Position numbers and translations under genes: made by a program. Below are positions 9,860 to 20,271 of a stretch of DNA of 64,000 nt, piece by piece; the first letter of the stretch is position 1; every line of letters starts with the position of its first letter. The notes under the pieces are model-generated. The model did not search any database. It was given only the letters and a program-made list of their open reading frames with translations, and was not told the DNA's origin. This DNA is from Olivibacter jilunii (lineage in GTDB: Bacteria; Bacteroidota; Bacteroidia; Sphingobacteriales; Sphingobacteriaceae): contig NZ_LR027855.1 of assembly GCF_900607235.1 (NCBI RefSeq), positions 251,006-315,005 of the forward strand, read 5' to 3'.

Positions 9860-10017
9860 TACTGAAAACGGCTTTCATCCGCAACATTTATAAAACCAAT
9901 AAACTGTAAGGGAATAATAGAGATATAGCGTGCAAGCTGGGACTTGCTTCGTAAGTGCACTATTTACCGGTAACTAGATTATTATTAATCCATATATCGA
10001 CCACTAATTATCAAAAC

Positions 10018-13000
10018 ATGAAAAGAAAACTACTCCTCTTTATGCTGGGATTGTTTTTTGTTTCTGCCCACCTACTGGCGCAACAAAAAACCATTACCGG
10101 AAAGGTAACAGACTCTCAAGGGCAACCACTTCCAGGGGTTACTGTGAGCGTAAAAGGTACGAGCACGAGAACTCAAACGAATAGTGAAGGATTATATAGT
10201 ATTGAAACAAGTTTGGGTCAAATTTTGCATTTCACTTATATCGGTTTCCAAGCACAGGAGACAGCAGTAGGCACAAGCAATGTAATCAGTGTATCGCTAC
10301 AATCAACCAGTTCTGATCTTAATGAAGTGGTTGTGACGGCTATGGGAATCAAACGTGAAGTCCGAAGTTTAGGTTATGCCGCACAAGACATCAAATCCGA
10401 AGAGTTGCTTAAAAATAAAGATCCCAACATCATAAACTCACTCAACGGTAAAATTGCTGGTGTGAACATCACCAATTCAAGCGGAGCACCCGGAGCTTCC
10501 TCATCCATTGTATTAAGAGGCGGAACTTCGCTAGAACGGGATAATCAGCCATTATTTGTTATTGATGGAATGCCTATGGACAATTCGACAGGACAGGGAG
10601 ACAATAGTGCATTTGATGGATCTGTAAATATCTCAACTACAAATAGTAATCGGGCAATGGACATCAATCCGGAAGATATTGAATCTATCTCTGTATTAAA
10701 AGGTCCGGCCGCAGCGGCACTGTATGGATTAAGAGCTGCGGCAGGCGCCATCATCATCACGACAAAAAAAGGACAAGAAGGTTCTACTACCGCTTCCGTC
10801 ACTTCACGATTTATGACGAACTGGGTTAATCGTTTACCCGAGCAGCAAAAACTGTACAAACAGGGTTCGTATTATAGCGGTGAATTTTCAGACCAAACGG
10901 CCTTGTCTTGGGGCGATAAGTTTACAACCGGTGAAACAATCTATGATAATCTTGGCAATTTCTTCGAAACGGCTAGAGCGTATGATAACAGCTTTAATGT
11001 TTCCGGAGGCAGCGCTAAAGGAAATTTCTTTCTTTCCGCTTCTAATTTAGACCAATCAGGGGTTGTTCCAACTACCAACTTCAAGCGTTCTACCGTACGT
11101 TTTAATGGCGAACAAAAGTTAGGCATTTTCACTTTTGGTATTAACGCCTCTTACGCCGTAAGTAAGTCACAGAAAACGCTTACGGGGAGTGGTCTTTGGG
11201 GATCCAGTGGTGGTGGGTATATGGAAAGTGTGCTATCATGGCCATTAAATGCCAACATGAAAGACTGGATAAATCCGGATGGCTCTAATAAATTGCTTCT
11301 TCCTGACGTGAAGCTTGAAGATAACACGGACAACCCATATTGGATTATCAATAAGAATCCACAAAATGACCGTAACAACCGTCTTATTGCCACTGCCTAT
11401 ACACAGGTTAAAATCACTGACTGGTTCGACGCAACTTATCGATTGGGGATTGACAATTACACTACTAACTTTAGAAGCCTTATTGCTCCCGGATCTAGTG
11501 TAAAACTTGCTTGGCAAGACGGGATGCTGTCGGAAACAGATCGGGCTTATAATTACATCAACTCAAATTTAATGTTGAATTTTCATAGAACGTTTTTTGA
11601 GAATTGGGACGCGAGTTTGGTTTTAGGAACGACTACAGAAGACACCAAGCTTACCTCCAATTCAAGGAGAGCGGAACAATTCGAAATTCCAAGCTTCGTG
11701 GATATCAATAACGCTTCCAACGAAAACAAATATTATACTCAAAGTATCAATCGAAAGCGATTGGTTGGTGTTTATGGTGATTTCAGGCTGTCTTATAAGA
11801 ATATGGTTTATTTGGGCTTCACAGGCAGGAACGATTGGTCATCAACTCTTCCTTTACAAAACAGATCATTCTTTTATCCTGCTATAAGTGGAAGCTTTGT
11901 TTTCACAGAGCTACTCCCACAAAATCGTTTTTTATCTTTTGGAAAAGTACGTGCTTCTTATGCACAAGTGGGCAAAGACGCTGCTGCTTATCAAACCGCA
12001 ACGTATCTCTTCGGACCTGAATTAACAATAGGAGGTGGTTATAGAAATTATTGGTCTCGAGGAAACGATTTGTTAAAACCAGAAACAACCAAGTCGGTCG
12101 AATTTGGGACAGATTTACGATTTCTGGGCGATCGACTCGGCTTCGACTTCACGTATTATAAAAACAAAAGTGTTGATCAGATCTTAACGCCGCGTGTGAG
12201 TAATGCAACCGGGTATATCTTAAGTTCAGTGAATACCGGTATTTTAGAAAATAAGGGGATCGAAATCACGTTAAACGCTACACCAATAAAGCGAGAAAAC
12301 TTCAAATGGGATGCTACCATTAACTTCTCACACAACAATGGTGTTGTAAAAGAACTACCCGGTTCGCTACCTATTTTATATGTAACTGATGTACAGGTAG
12401 GAAACGGCAAAGCGGCTTCTTTCGGAAATGGTGATTTCATGGGGATAAGTGGTTCTAAATGGCAAACAGACGCTAACGGCAACCTATTACTCGACTGGAA
12501 CACAGGATATCCACTAACTAGTAATTCTACCACTACATATATCGGCAATCGTGAACCCGATTTTATTGGAGGTTTTAATAATAGTTTTACCTTCAGAAAC
12601 TGGAGCTTCTCTTTCCTATTTGATTTCCGTAGAGGTGGGGACATTTACAATGCTACCGAGTACTTATTAACAGTAAACGGCATGAGCAAACTGACCGAAA
12701 ATCGTGGTAATACGGTCACTTTTACCGGTCAATCGCTAAATCCGCAAACCGGGCAATATGAAGCCGTAACGCGCGAAGTTGTTGCAAACGAAAAATATTA
12801 CCGCGACATTTATGCCAATAACGTACCCTTTTTCATAGAAAACGTGAACTGGCTTCGTCTCCGCTCTATTGCGCTGGCATATTCTTTACCTGCAACCCTT
12901 TTGAAAAAAGCATCATGGATAAAAGGTGCAACAATTACAGCTACAGGAACGAATCTCTTATTATTTACCAATTATTCAGGTATGGACCCGGAAACAAGCG

Positions 13001-13101
13001 CTGCAGGCGCAGGAGTGGTAGGCTCGGGCTCGGTAGGAATTGATTATGCCGGAGTTCCTGCCACCGCGGGATTTGCACTCGGTTTGAACGTAAGATTTTA
13101 A
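10018..13101 (+). CDS. SusC/RagA family TonB-dependent receptor (pair 2)
   Basis: I chose the ATG at 10018 because it begins a clean signal peptide (MKRKLLLFMLGLFFVSAHL, cleavage near LLAQQ); an upstream in-frame ATG at 9955 adds 21 residues without a signal. The protein is 1027 residues: regulatory-like domain (TITGKVTDSQGQPLPGVTVSV), plug (LNEVVVTAMG; LRGGTSLERDNQPLFVIDG; INPEDIESISVLKGPAAAALYGLRAAAGAI), and a barrel ending FALGLNVRF. It pairs with the SusD-like protein 11 bp downstream. Its signal peptide is almost identical to that of the pair 3 SusC, although the bodies differ, suggesting an old duplication. Confidence 0.93.
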   Translation: MKRKLLLFMLGLFFVSAHLLAQQKTITGKVTDSQGQPLPGVTVSVKGTSTRTQTNSEGLYSIETSLGQILHFTYIGFQAQETAVGTSNVISVSLQSTSSDLNEVVVTAMGIKREVRSLGYAAQDIKSEELLKNKDPNIINSLNGKIAGVNITNSSGAPGASSSIVLRGGTSLERDNQPLFVIDGMPMDNSTGQGDNSAFDGSVNISTTNSNRAMDINPEDIESISVLKGPAAAALYGLRAAAGAIIITTKKGQEGSTTASVTSRFMTNWVNRLPEQQKLYKQGSYYSGEFSDQTALSWGDKFTTGETIYDNLGNFFETARAYDNSFNVSGGSAKGNFFLSASNLDQSGVVPTTNFKRSTVRFNGEQKLGIFTFGINASYAVSKSQKTLTGSGLWGSSGGGYMESVLSWPLNANMKDWINPDGSNKLLLPDVKLEDNTDNPYWIINKNPQNDRNNRLIATAYTQVKITDWFDATYRLGIDNYTTNFRSLIAPGSSVKLAWQDGMLSETDRAYNYINSNLMLNFHRTFFENWDASLVLGTTTEDTKLTSNSRRAEQFEIPSFVDINNASNENKYYTQSINRKRLVGVYGDFRLSYKNMVYLGFTGRNDWSSTLPLQNRSFFYPAISGSFVFTELLPQNRFLSFGKVRASYAQVGKDAAAYQTATYLFGPELTIGGGYRNYWSRGNDLLKPETTKSVEFGTDLRFLGDRLGFDFTYYKNKSVDQILTPRVSNATGYILSSVNTGILENKGIEITLNATPIKRENFKWDATINFSHNNGVVKELPGSLPILYVTDVQVGNGKAASFGNGDFMGISGSKWQTDANGNLLLDWNTGYPLTSNSTTTYIGNREPDFIGGFNNSFTFRNWSFSFLFDFRRGGDIYNATEYLLTVNGMSKLTENRGNTVTFTGQSLNPQTGQYEAVTREVVANEKYYRDIYANNVPFFIENVNWLRLRSIALAYSLPATLLKKASWIKGATITATGTNLLLFTNYSGMDPETSAAGAGVVGSGSVGIDYAGVPATAGFALGLNVRF

Positions 13102-13112
13102 AATCAAAAAAA

Positions 13113-14747
13113 ATGAAAAAGTCTGTATATATTCTGCTTTTGTCAATCGTTTTTACCTCCTGTAAGAAATGGTTGGATATAAATGAAAATCCAAGTAGCC
13201 CTAATTCCACCGTACCCGCTCCGGAACAACGGTTACCACCCATCATTGCACAATTCGCTGATGGTTACGAGAGCGCCGGTACACGGGTTGCATTTTTAGC
13301 ACAGCAGCTGGCTGTTACCTACGCAAACAACAATAACTGGAATCTGACGAGATGGTACTCGAACGTCTCCAGTGCTAATTGGCCTTGGCAATCGTGGTAC
13401 GTAAACACAGCGGTAAATATACAACCGCTCATTGAAGCATCAGAGAAAGTAGGCGCTTATCATTATATAGGTGCCGCCAAAATCATGAAAGCTTGGGGCT
13501 TTGGATACTTAGCCGATTTTTACGGCATGTTACCCTATGATGAATTCGACATACCAGGCAATTTAACCCCGAGGTTTGATGATGGTGCCTATGTGCAAGG
13601 GAAAGTAATCGCTCTGCTAGACGAAGCGATAGCAGATCTTCAAAAATCGCAGGAAATTACGGCTCCTGATTTAGCCGAAGGAGATATATTAAATGGCGGC
13701 AAAGTGGAGAATTGGATTCGCTTAGCTTATGGCTTGAAAGCTCGCTTTTTAAACCACCTCACAAAAAAAGCGGACTACAATCCGCAAGCAGTTCTAGATG
13801 CTTTAGCCTCCGCTCCCCAGTCGGATGAGCAGAGTTCTATTATGCAGTATGTAGACGAAGAGGGTGTTGCAGACAATAGCAAAGCAGCTTTACAATATGT
13901 AAATATTGGTTCTACCGGCCGCATAACAAAGCTTTACTATGACTATCTTTCAAATAACTATACAGGAGCACCTACAGGCAACAATAACATGGAGGATCCG
14001 CGAATGGATCTGCTCATCCCTCGAATGGAAAATCGAGAAGGCCAATTAGTACGTACTCAATTCGTCGACATGTCATCTGATCTGCCAAAAGCCGGTCCTT
14101 CGAGCTATAATTACTCCGCATCAAGTGACAGGTTTTCCAACAAAGATTCAGTATACGTTCAACTTCGGATGGATCCTGCTAAGCCGCAGGCGGGACAACG
14201 TATACTGTCAACCGGTTCATGGTATACCCAACGAGGAGGTAAAGGGCTTCTTTTGACTAATGCTGAAATGCGTTTCATTGAAGCCGAAGTACGACTTCGG
14301 CTAGGCCAATCGGCGGAAGCCCTTACGGCTTACAAAGCAGGTATTCGTTCCCATATGTCAATCATGGGAATTACGCCAACAGTTATTGAACAATTTTTAA
14401 GTAGTTCATCAGTTATCCAAAATGCCGGCGACCTTACCATGAGCCACATTATGATTCAAAAATATATTGCCTTGTCTTACTCTCCGGAGGTATGGTGTGA
14501 TTTGAGACGAATGAATTATTGTACAGATGCATCAGGAAGTTATAACGAAACAGTTGGTATCTATAAAGGCTTCAAAAGACCTTCCCATGTGTTTATAGAA
14601 GCCTACCCTAGTCCTACTGACTGGCCGCGACGATTTGCCGTGCCAAGTTATGAGATCAACTTTAACATTGAGCAAGTAAGAAAAGCAAATCCAAATGCGG
14701 AAAGCCCCACTTATCTAAACGAACCGGTTTGGTGGGATCAACCATAG
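13113..14747 (+). CDS. SusD-like lipoprotein (SusD-like_2 type, pair 2)
   Basis: The 544-residue lipoprotein has its lipobox at FTSCKKWLD (Cys17). The phrases KAWGFGYLADFYGMLPYDEF and NAEMRFIEAEVRLRLGQSAEAL, and the late SPEVWCDLRRMNY, are typical of the second large SusD-like family (PF12771 type) rather than classical SusD. It would sit on the pair 2 SusC and bind the substrate at the cell surface. It ends the transcription unit; a strong terminator follows at 14767. The length is normal for the family. Confidence 0.87.
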   Translation: MKKSVYILLLSIVFTSCKKWLDINENPSSPNSTVPAPEQRLPPIIAQFADGYESAGTRVAFLAQQLAVTYANNNNWNLTRWYSNVSSANWPWQSWYVNTAVNIQPLIEASEKVGAYHYIGAAKIMKAWGFGYLADFYGMLPYDEFDIPGNLTPRFDDGAYVQGKVIALLDEAIADLQKSQEITAPDLAEGDILNGGKVENWIRLAYGLKARFLNHLTKKADYNPQAVLDALASAPQSDEQSSIMQYVDEEGVADNSKAALQYVNIGSTGRITKLYYDYLSNNYTGAPTGNNNMEDPRMDLLIPRMENREGQLVRTQFVDMSSDLPKAGPSSYNYSASSDRFSNKDSVYVQLRMDPAKPQAGQRILSTGSWYTQRGGKGLLLTNAEMRFIEAEVRLRLGQSAEALTAYKAGIRSHMSIMGITPTVIEQFLSSSSVIQNAGDLTMSHIMIQKYIALSYSPEVWCDLRRMNYCTDASGSYNETVGIYKGFKRPSHVFIEAYPSPTDWPRRFAVPSYEINFNIEQVRKANPNAESPTYLNEPVWWDQP

Positions 14748-14766
14748 GTTGTTTCAAATAATGATA

Positions 14767-14794
14767 AAGGGCATGCAATAGCATGCCCTTTTTT
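14767..14794 (+). terminator. Rho-independent terminator of susCD pair 2
   Basis: The stem AAGGGCATGC (14767-14776) / GCATGCCCTT (14781-14790) is perfect over 10 bp, with an AATA loop and a run of Ts. It separates pair 2 from pair 3. Confidence 0.9.
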
Positions 14795-14939
14795 GTTGAT
14801 ATGCTTCCTGTCTTCTATTATTGAAAAGCTTTTTGGAACCTCTCTATTCTGTCTATTCCAAAATAATGCACAAATCCGCAAATGTTAACACTTCAATAAC
14901 CTAAAAGACACATAAACAAAATAAAAAAAGCTCATTATT

Positions 14940-15030
14940 GCATAAAACACATATATAAATGCACTTTTATGTAAAAACTATTAAAGAATACGCATAATGT
15001 TGCATATGTTATTTTTATTTTGTAATCTTG
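14940..15030 (+). promoter_or_regulatory. PUL promoter 3 with candidate DeoR operator (copy C)
   Basis: The main element ACGCATAATGTTGCATAT (14990-15007) carries two GCATAW units 10 bp apart. Its TTG (15000-15002) is the -33 box, 20 bp before the -7 box TAATCTTG (15023-15030). An extra GCATAA (14940-14945) followed by ACACATATA lies 52 bp upstream, about five helical turns, and may be an auxiliary site. This promoter would drive the longest operon, from susC pair 3 to the deacetylase-like gene. The remainder of the gap 14748-15179 is A+T-rich and otherwise featureless apart from the pair 2 terminator. Confidence 0.7.
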
Positions 15031-15179
15031 TAATGTTAACCAAAAGGGAGGACGAACTTATTACTCCTTAGCAGAACCAATTAAGCTGAATCGGAAGATT
15101 GAAATAATGTGTAAACCAAACCAGTATAGCTTGAAAAAACTCAAATAATCAACATAATTGACCATTAAAAGCAACCAAA

Positions 15180-18100
15180 ATGAAACGAAAACTACTTTTA
15201 TTTTTCGTAGGGCTATTCTTTGTGCCAGCCCTCCTCTTGGCACAGGAAAAAACCATCACGGGAAAGGTCACGTCGAAGGTCGACAAACTACCGCTTCCTG
15301 GTGTGTCTGTTCTTATTAAAGAGACTAACCAAGGGACTAAAACGGATGAAAATGGCCGCTATGCTATCAGTGTTTCAAAAGGGCAAACCCTAATATTCTC
15401 TTATATCGGGTTCACCCCTCAAGAGATCGCGGTTGGTGATGGCAGCTTAATTGATGTGGTCTTCCAATCGGGCGAAACCTCCTTGGATGAAGTCGTCGTA
15501 GTAGGATACGGAACCCAAAAACGTGCCAACTTGACGGGAGCTGTATCAACCATTGACGTTGAGAAAACAATTGGTCAACGTCCAGTTTCGGATGTCGGTC
15601 GGGCTCTTCAGGGCGCGGCACCAGGCTTAACTGTAACAACTGCGAGCGGTGATCTCGGAAGAAATCCGAAAATACGCTTGCGGGGACTTTCAGGATCGCT
15701 GAACGGAGAAGGCGCCCAACCATTGATTCTAGTGGACAATGTGGAGGTTCAAAACTTACAGATGGTCAATCCGGAAGATATTGAGAATATATCTGTATTG
15801 AAAGACGCTGCTTCCGCTTCTATTTATGGAGCTAGAGGTGCATGGGGTGTAATTTTAATAACCACGAAATCGGGAAAAAAGAACACACCGAACCGTATAA
15901 CTTACAACAACAATTTCGGTTGGCAAACCCCTACGCAAACACCCGAGATCGCGGGAGCTGTGGAAGGAGCGGAAATGGTCTTACAGGCCATGCGTCGACA
16001 GGCAAACAACCCAAATATCAATCAATTTACCGTTCTTGGTATGTCCTACGATGAATTGGGCATACAGAAAATCAGGGATTGGGTCAGCGCGTACGGGGAT
16101 GGAAAAGGTCTTGATGACGAAATGGTAATGGGAAGGGACTTCGAAGTTCGGGACAATAAACTATTCTTTTACCGTCCGTGGGATGTTAATGAGCGATATA
16201 TGAAAACTTGGACACCTCAACAAAGACATAATATAGGCTTTACGGGAGGCGGAGAAAACACTAGTTATAACCTAAATTTAGGCTACCAAAACCAAGATGG
16301 GGTTTTGAAAGTTAAACCAGATAAATTTGACAGATACAATTTTTCAGTGGGGGTAAACTCAAAAATCAATGATTGGGTAGACGCAAGAGGAAAGGTATTA
16401 TTCACCAGTACAAATATCGAAACCCCCTTCAGCTTTTCTTCCGCAACCTATGGCCCTTGGTATTATTTGTATAGATGGCCAGCTACGTATCCTTATGGAA
16501 CTTATGAAGGTAAACCATTTAGAAGTGCTTTAACGGAAACAGAGCAGGGGCAAATGAATGAAGACAAAGAACAATTTGCGAGAATTTCAGCAGGCTTAAC
16601 ATTACACCCTTTTGAAGGCTTTACCATTGATTTCGACTACACATACTCCTCTACTAACCAACATCTAAAGTATATCGGTGGTGGTACATCAGCAATAGAT
16701 TTCTGGTCCGGAACGCTTAACTATTTGGAAAACTACCAGTCGCCCGCTTACGATTATGTCCAGTACAACGCTAACTGGAACAATATGAATACTGGAAAGC
16801 TATTCGCAACCTACAACAAGCAAATAAATGATCACAATTTCAAATTTATAGTCGGTGGTGACGTGGAGTCATTCAAAGAGCAGGAACAACTGTCAAAACG
16901 AATGGGAATAGTGGATCCTAATTTACCTGAACTCGGATACGCAACGGGCGATCAATTTGCCAATGGAGTCAATCGTCATTGGTCAACCTTAGGTGTGTTT
17001 GGTCGAATTAACTATGCCTATAAAGACAAATATCTTTTGGAATTAAATGGAAGATACGACGGATCTTCCCGGTTTCCGCTAAATGATCAATACGGCTTTT
17101 TCCCCTCTTTATCGGCAGGATACGTACTTTCAGAAGAGGAATTTTTCAAGCCACTTGCGCCTTATTTCACGTTCTTAAAACTTCGTGGATCTTATGGGTC
17201 AATCGGCAACCAAGCTGTTGTAAGAAGCAGTGATCCCAGTTCATTTTACCCCTTCTTACCTTTAATGACCCCTGCTACTTCAGGATGGTGGATGGGAGAT
17301 CAAAATATGTTAACAGTAGGCACCCCATCCCTTGTATCACAAACTCTCACATGGGAAACTGTTACTACGATGGATTTTGGTATCGATTCACGCTTTTTTG
17401 ATAATAGTCTCGGATTCTCTTTCGATTGGTACAAGCGGACAACCAGTGACATGTTAAGCGCTGGTATCACGGTTCCAAGTACACTGGGAGCGGGCGCACC
17501 TCGACGGAACTATGGTGAACTCCAAACAACTGGCTGGGAGCTGGCTATTGACTGGAGTCATACGTTCAGCAATGGTTTACAATTAAATTTAAGCGGAAAT
17601 TTATCCGATTTTCAGGAGAAAATTACCAAATTTGCCAACACCACAAATGGGATAAACTCGAACTATCAAGGAAAAACTATTGGCGAAATTTGGGGCTTAG
17701 AAACCGATCGTTATTTTAATGAAGGCGACTTTAACGGTCAAGACGAAAACGGAAAATGGGTATTAAAGGAAGGAATTCCTACACAAGGTCCCTTAAATAG
17801 TGTCGAAGATAATGCCACGTCTTGGTTCCAATTTGGGCCTGGCGATATAAAATATAAAGATTTAAATGGTGACGGCAAAATTGACTTTGGCTCATCCACG
17901 CTAGACGATCATGGTGATTTGAAAGTAATCGGTAATACCACTCCCAGGTACCAATATGGGTTTCGCATTGGTGCTAACTGGAAAGGTTTCGATTTTGATG
18001 CTTTCTTTCAGGGAGTTGGCAAACGTGATTTCTGGGCTTCGGGTCCATTATTCATACCAGGCTATCGCATAGAAGCCTTCTATGCTCACCAAACTGATTA

Positions 18101-18449
18101 CTGGACCCCTGAAAACACGGACGCCTTCTATCCTCGGATTGTGAACACACAACAAAGCAATAATTCATTCAATTTCCGCACACAAACCAAATACCTGCTA
18201 GACCTTTCTTATCTTAGAATGAAGAATATAACCTTCGGGTATACTTTACCCAAAAGCTTAGTACAAAAAATCAAGCTGCAAAATGTAAGAATTTACTTTA
18301 GCGGCGAAAATTTATTTGAGTTTTCTAATGTAGGAATGCCTATCGATCCCGAAGTTGATTATACCGACGAGCAAACCGATCAAACTTCATTCGGCCGGGT
18401 ATATCCCTATCGTCGGACAATTTCTTTTGGGCTACAAGTCACATTATAA
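15180..18449 (+). CDS. SusC/RagA family TonB-dependent receptor (pair 3)
   Basis: The 1089-residue receptor has a signal peptide (MKRKLLLFFVGLFFVPALL, cleavage near LLAQ) and a carboxypeptidase-regulatory-like domain (TGKVTSKVDKLPLPGVSVLI). The plug is canonical (LDEVVVVGYGTQKRANLTGAVS; LILVDNVEV; NPEDIENISVLKDAASASIYGARGAWGVI), and the barrel ends TISFGLQVTL. Late in the barrel an Asp-rich loop (YKDLNGDGKIDFGSST) looks like a calcium-binding EF-like repeat, common in this family. It is followed 10 bp later by its SusD, and this pair, unlike the other two, is linked to the enzyme genes. Confidence 0.94.
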   Translation: MKRKLLLFFVGLFFVPALLLAQEKTITGKVTSKVDKLPLPGVSVLIKETNQGTKTDENGRYAISVSKGQTLIFSYIGFTPQEIAVGDGSLIDVVFQSGETSLDEVVVVGYGTQKRANLTGAVSTIDVEKTIGQRPVSDVGRALQGAAPGLTVTTASGDLGRNPKIRLRGLSGSLNGEGAQPLILVDNVEVQNLQMVNPEDIENISVLKDAASASIYGARGAWGVILITTKSGKKNTPNRITYNNNFGWQTPTQTPEIAGAVEGAEMVLQAMRRQANNPNINQFTVLGMSYDELGIQKIRDWVSAYGDGKGLDDEMVMGRDFEVRDNKLFFYRPWDVNERYMKTWTPQQRHNIGFTGGGENTSYNLNLGYQNQDGVLKVKPDKFDRYNFSVGVNSKINDWVDARGKVLFTSTNIETPFSFSSATYGPWYYLYRWPATYPYGTYEGKPFRSALTETEQGQMNEDKEQFARISAGLTLHPFEGFTIDFDYTYSSTNQHLKYIGGGTSAIDFWSGTLNYLENYQSPAYDYVQYNANWNNMNTGKLFATYNKQINDHNFKFIVGGDVESFKEQEQLSKRMGIVDPNLPELGYATGDQFANGVNRHWSTLGVFGRINYAYKDKYLLELNGRYDGSSRFPLNDQYGFFPSLSAGYVLSEEEFFKPLAPYFTFLKLRGSYGSIGNQAVVRSSDPSSFYPFLPLMTPATSGWWMGDQNMLTVGTPSLVSQTLTWETVTTMDFGIDSRFFDNSLGFSFDWYKRTTSDMLSAGITVPSTLGAGAPRRNYGELQTTGWELAIDWSHTFSNGLQLNLSGNLSDFQEKITKFANTTNGINSNYQGKTIGEIWGLETDRYFNEGDFNGQDENGKWVLKEGIPTQGPLNSVEDNATSWFQFGPGDIKYKDLNGDGKIDFGSSTLDDHGDLKVIGNTTPRYQYGFRIGANWKGFDFDAFFQGVGKRDFWASGPLFIPGYRIEAFYAHQTDYWTPENTDAFYPRIVNTQQSNNSFNFRTQTKYLLDLSYLRMKNITFGYTLPKSLVQKIKLQNVRIYFSGENLFEFSNVGMPIDPEVDYTDEQTDQTSFGRVYPYRRTISFGLQVTL

Positions 18450-18459
18450 TCGAAAAGAC

Positions 18460-20166
18460 ATGAAAAAGCACTTATATTTTATTTTATTTCTCCTAACCCT
18501 GGGAAGTTGCAAAAAAGACTTTTTAGAAAAGCTTCCCCTTGACACAGCTACAGACGAAACTTTCTGGACAAGTGAAAGTAATGTAAGACTATTCACTTGG
18601 GGCTTTTATCCTTTATATTTTAAAGGATACGCAAGTGGTTTCGATTTAAGCTGGGGAGGATATTTCTCGGGTCAATCATTAAATGACGATTTTGCACCGA
18701 CTAATCCGGCCACATTTACCTCAGTAGTGCCACCTAGTGGTGGTGGTTGGTCTTTTGTCAACGTGAGAAAAGCAAATATTCTGATTGATCGTATAAAACG
18801 AGTTCCAATGCCTGAGGAAGCAATAAATCATTGGACGGGTGTGGGTCGATTTTTCCGTGGACTGGAATACGCTAACTTGGTCAAAGCATTTGGCGATGTG
18901 CCCTGGTATGATCAGCCGTTGGATGAAAATGCAGCTGAACTCTATAAACCCAGAGATTCCAGAGTGTTAGTAATGGATAACGTTTTAGCCGATTTTAAGT
19001 TTGCGGCTGAACATGTGCGAACCGAAGATGGAAGTACGGGAGAAAAAGGCTTAATAGTAAATAAAGACGTAGTTTTGGCTTTTATGTCGAGGGTGTTTTT
19101 ATTCGAAGGCACTTTTCTCAAATATCACAACATTGATCAGTCTAAAGCGGCCGAATATTTAGAAGCGTCAAAATGGGCTGCCTATGAGCTTATTAATAGC
19201 GGAAGATACTCCGTTAATACAAATTACCGTAATTTGTTTAGTTCGGTAAGTTTGGCAGGAAATCCCGAAATTATACTTTACCGTCAATATGATAAAGCTC
19301 AGATAACCCATAGTTTGATGAGTTATGTTAACAGAGAATCTCAAACGGGCGTTTCAAAGGATTTGATTGAAAGTTATCTGATGAATGACGGTCTACCTAT
19401 AACACAGTCTTCTAAGTATAAAGGTGATCAGACCATTCAAAATGTCATGGCCGATCGGGATCCGAGAATCAACGAAACCTTTGCCACACAAATTCGACTA
19501 AACGGCGATCCCGCATTGAAATATGCAAACTATTCTACGTCTGGCTACATAGTTCACAAGTTTTTAAACGAGTCGCTAAAGGACGCAAACGAAGGCCTCT
19601 CTAGTTCAAATATTACAGATGCTCCTGTTATACGATATGGCGAGGTTTTGATGAATTATGTTGAAGCATCTGCTGAACTAGGTTCGCTGACTCAAAACGA
19701 TTTAGACATTTCAATTAACGTACTTCGGGACAGACCAGGCATTAATCTTCCACACTTGCAGGTTATAGGAAATTCTCCTGCAGTAAATGGTATCGTGTAT
19801 GATGATCCCAAACGAGATCCACAGGTCAGTGGCATATTATGGGAAATAAGGAGAGAGAGACGCATAGAGCTGGCAATGGAAGGCTTTAGGTTAAGCGATT
19901 TAAGGCGCTGGAAAAAACTCGAATATACAGATAATTTCAACAGACCGGACATCAATAGAGGTGCTTGGATCCGCAAAACGGATTATGCGAACCTCTCAAA
20001 TGTGGTTATTGAGAATGGTGCTGAAGAAGGTTATATAATACCTGCGGCAAGACAAGCTTATCGAGCGTTCAACAATGACAAGGTTTATCTCGATCCCATT
20101 CCATTGGATCAAATTAAACTATACGCAGATCAAGGTGTAGAGCTTAAACAAAATCCCGGCTGGTAA
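18460..20166 (+). CDS. SusD/RagB family lipoprotein (pair 3)
   Basis: The ATG at 18460 gives a lipoprotein signal (MKKHLYFILFLLTLGSC, Cys17) and 568 residues. An upstream in-frame start would overlap the susC end and destroy the signal, so it is rejected. Classical SusD features include the DFLEKLPLDTATDETFW N-terminus, the RFFRGLEYANLVKAFGDVPWYDQPL region, and the C-terminal IRRERRIELAMEGFRLSDLRRWKKL. It partners the upstream SusC. A perfect hairpin follows before namZ. Confidence 0.92.
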   Translation: MKKHLYFILFLLTLGSCKKDFLEKLPLDTATDETFWTSESNVRLFTWGFYPLYFKGYASGFDLSWGGYFSGQSLNDDFAPTNPATFTSVVPPSGGGWSFVNVRKANILIDRIKRVPMPEEAINHWTGVGRFFRGLEYANLVKAFGDVPWYDQPLDENAAELYKPRDSRVLVMDNVLADFKFAAEHVRTEDGSTGEKGLIVNKDVVLAFMSRVFLFEGTFLKYHNIDQSKAAEYLEASKWAAYELINSGRYSVNTNYRNLFSSVSLAGNPEIILYRQYDKAQITHSLMSYVNRESQTGVSKDLIESYLMNDGLPITQSSKYKGDQTIQNVMADRDPRINETFATQIRLNGDPALKYANYSTSGYIVHKFLNESLKDANEGLSSSNITDAPVIRYGEVLMNYVEASAELGSLTQNDLDISINVLRDRPGINLPHLQVIGNSPAVNGIVYDDPKRDPQVSGILWEIRRERRIELAMEGFRLSDLRRWKKLEYTDNFNRPDINRGAWIRKTDYANLSNVVIENGAEEGYIIPAARQAYRAFNNDKVYLDPIPLDQIKLYADQGVELKQNPGW

Positions 20167-20197
20167 TCGTTAAGCCGATTCCATTTATATAGGCACC

Positions 20198-20238
20198 ATT
20201 TCGGCAAAAGATAAAATATTTATATCTTTTGCCGAAAT
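20198..20238 (+). terminator. Perfect intercistronic hairpin between susD pair 3 and namZ
   Basis: Arms ATTTCGGCAAAAGATA (20198-20213) and TATCTTTTGCCGAAAT (20223-20238) pair perfectly over 16 bp around a 9-nt loop. No T-run follows on the plus strand, so it is not a standard intrinsic terminator. It could attenuate transcription or stabilise the susCD message against decay so that receptor mRNA exceeds enzyme mRNA. Confidence 0.6.
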
Positions 20239-20271
20239 ACCATAAACAGTCCTTAATTAAGAAAAACGTCT

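Noticed and set aside
9955..10017. Upstream start for susC of pair 2
   Set aside because: It adds residues without a signal peptide, while ATG 10018 begins a typical signal nearly identical to that of the pair 3 SusC.
18355..18459. Upstream start for susD of pair 3 inside susC
   Set aside because: It would bury the lipoprotein signal; ATG 18460 gives a clean signal with Cys17.
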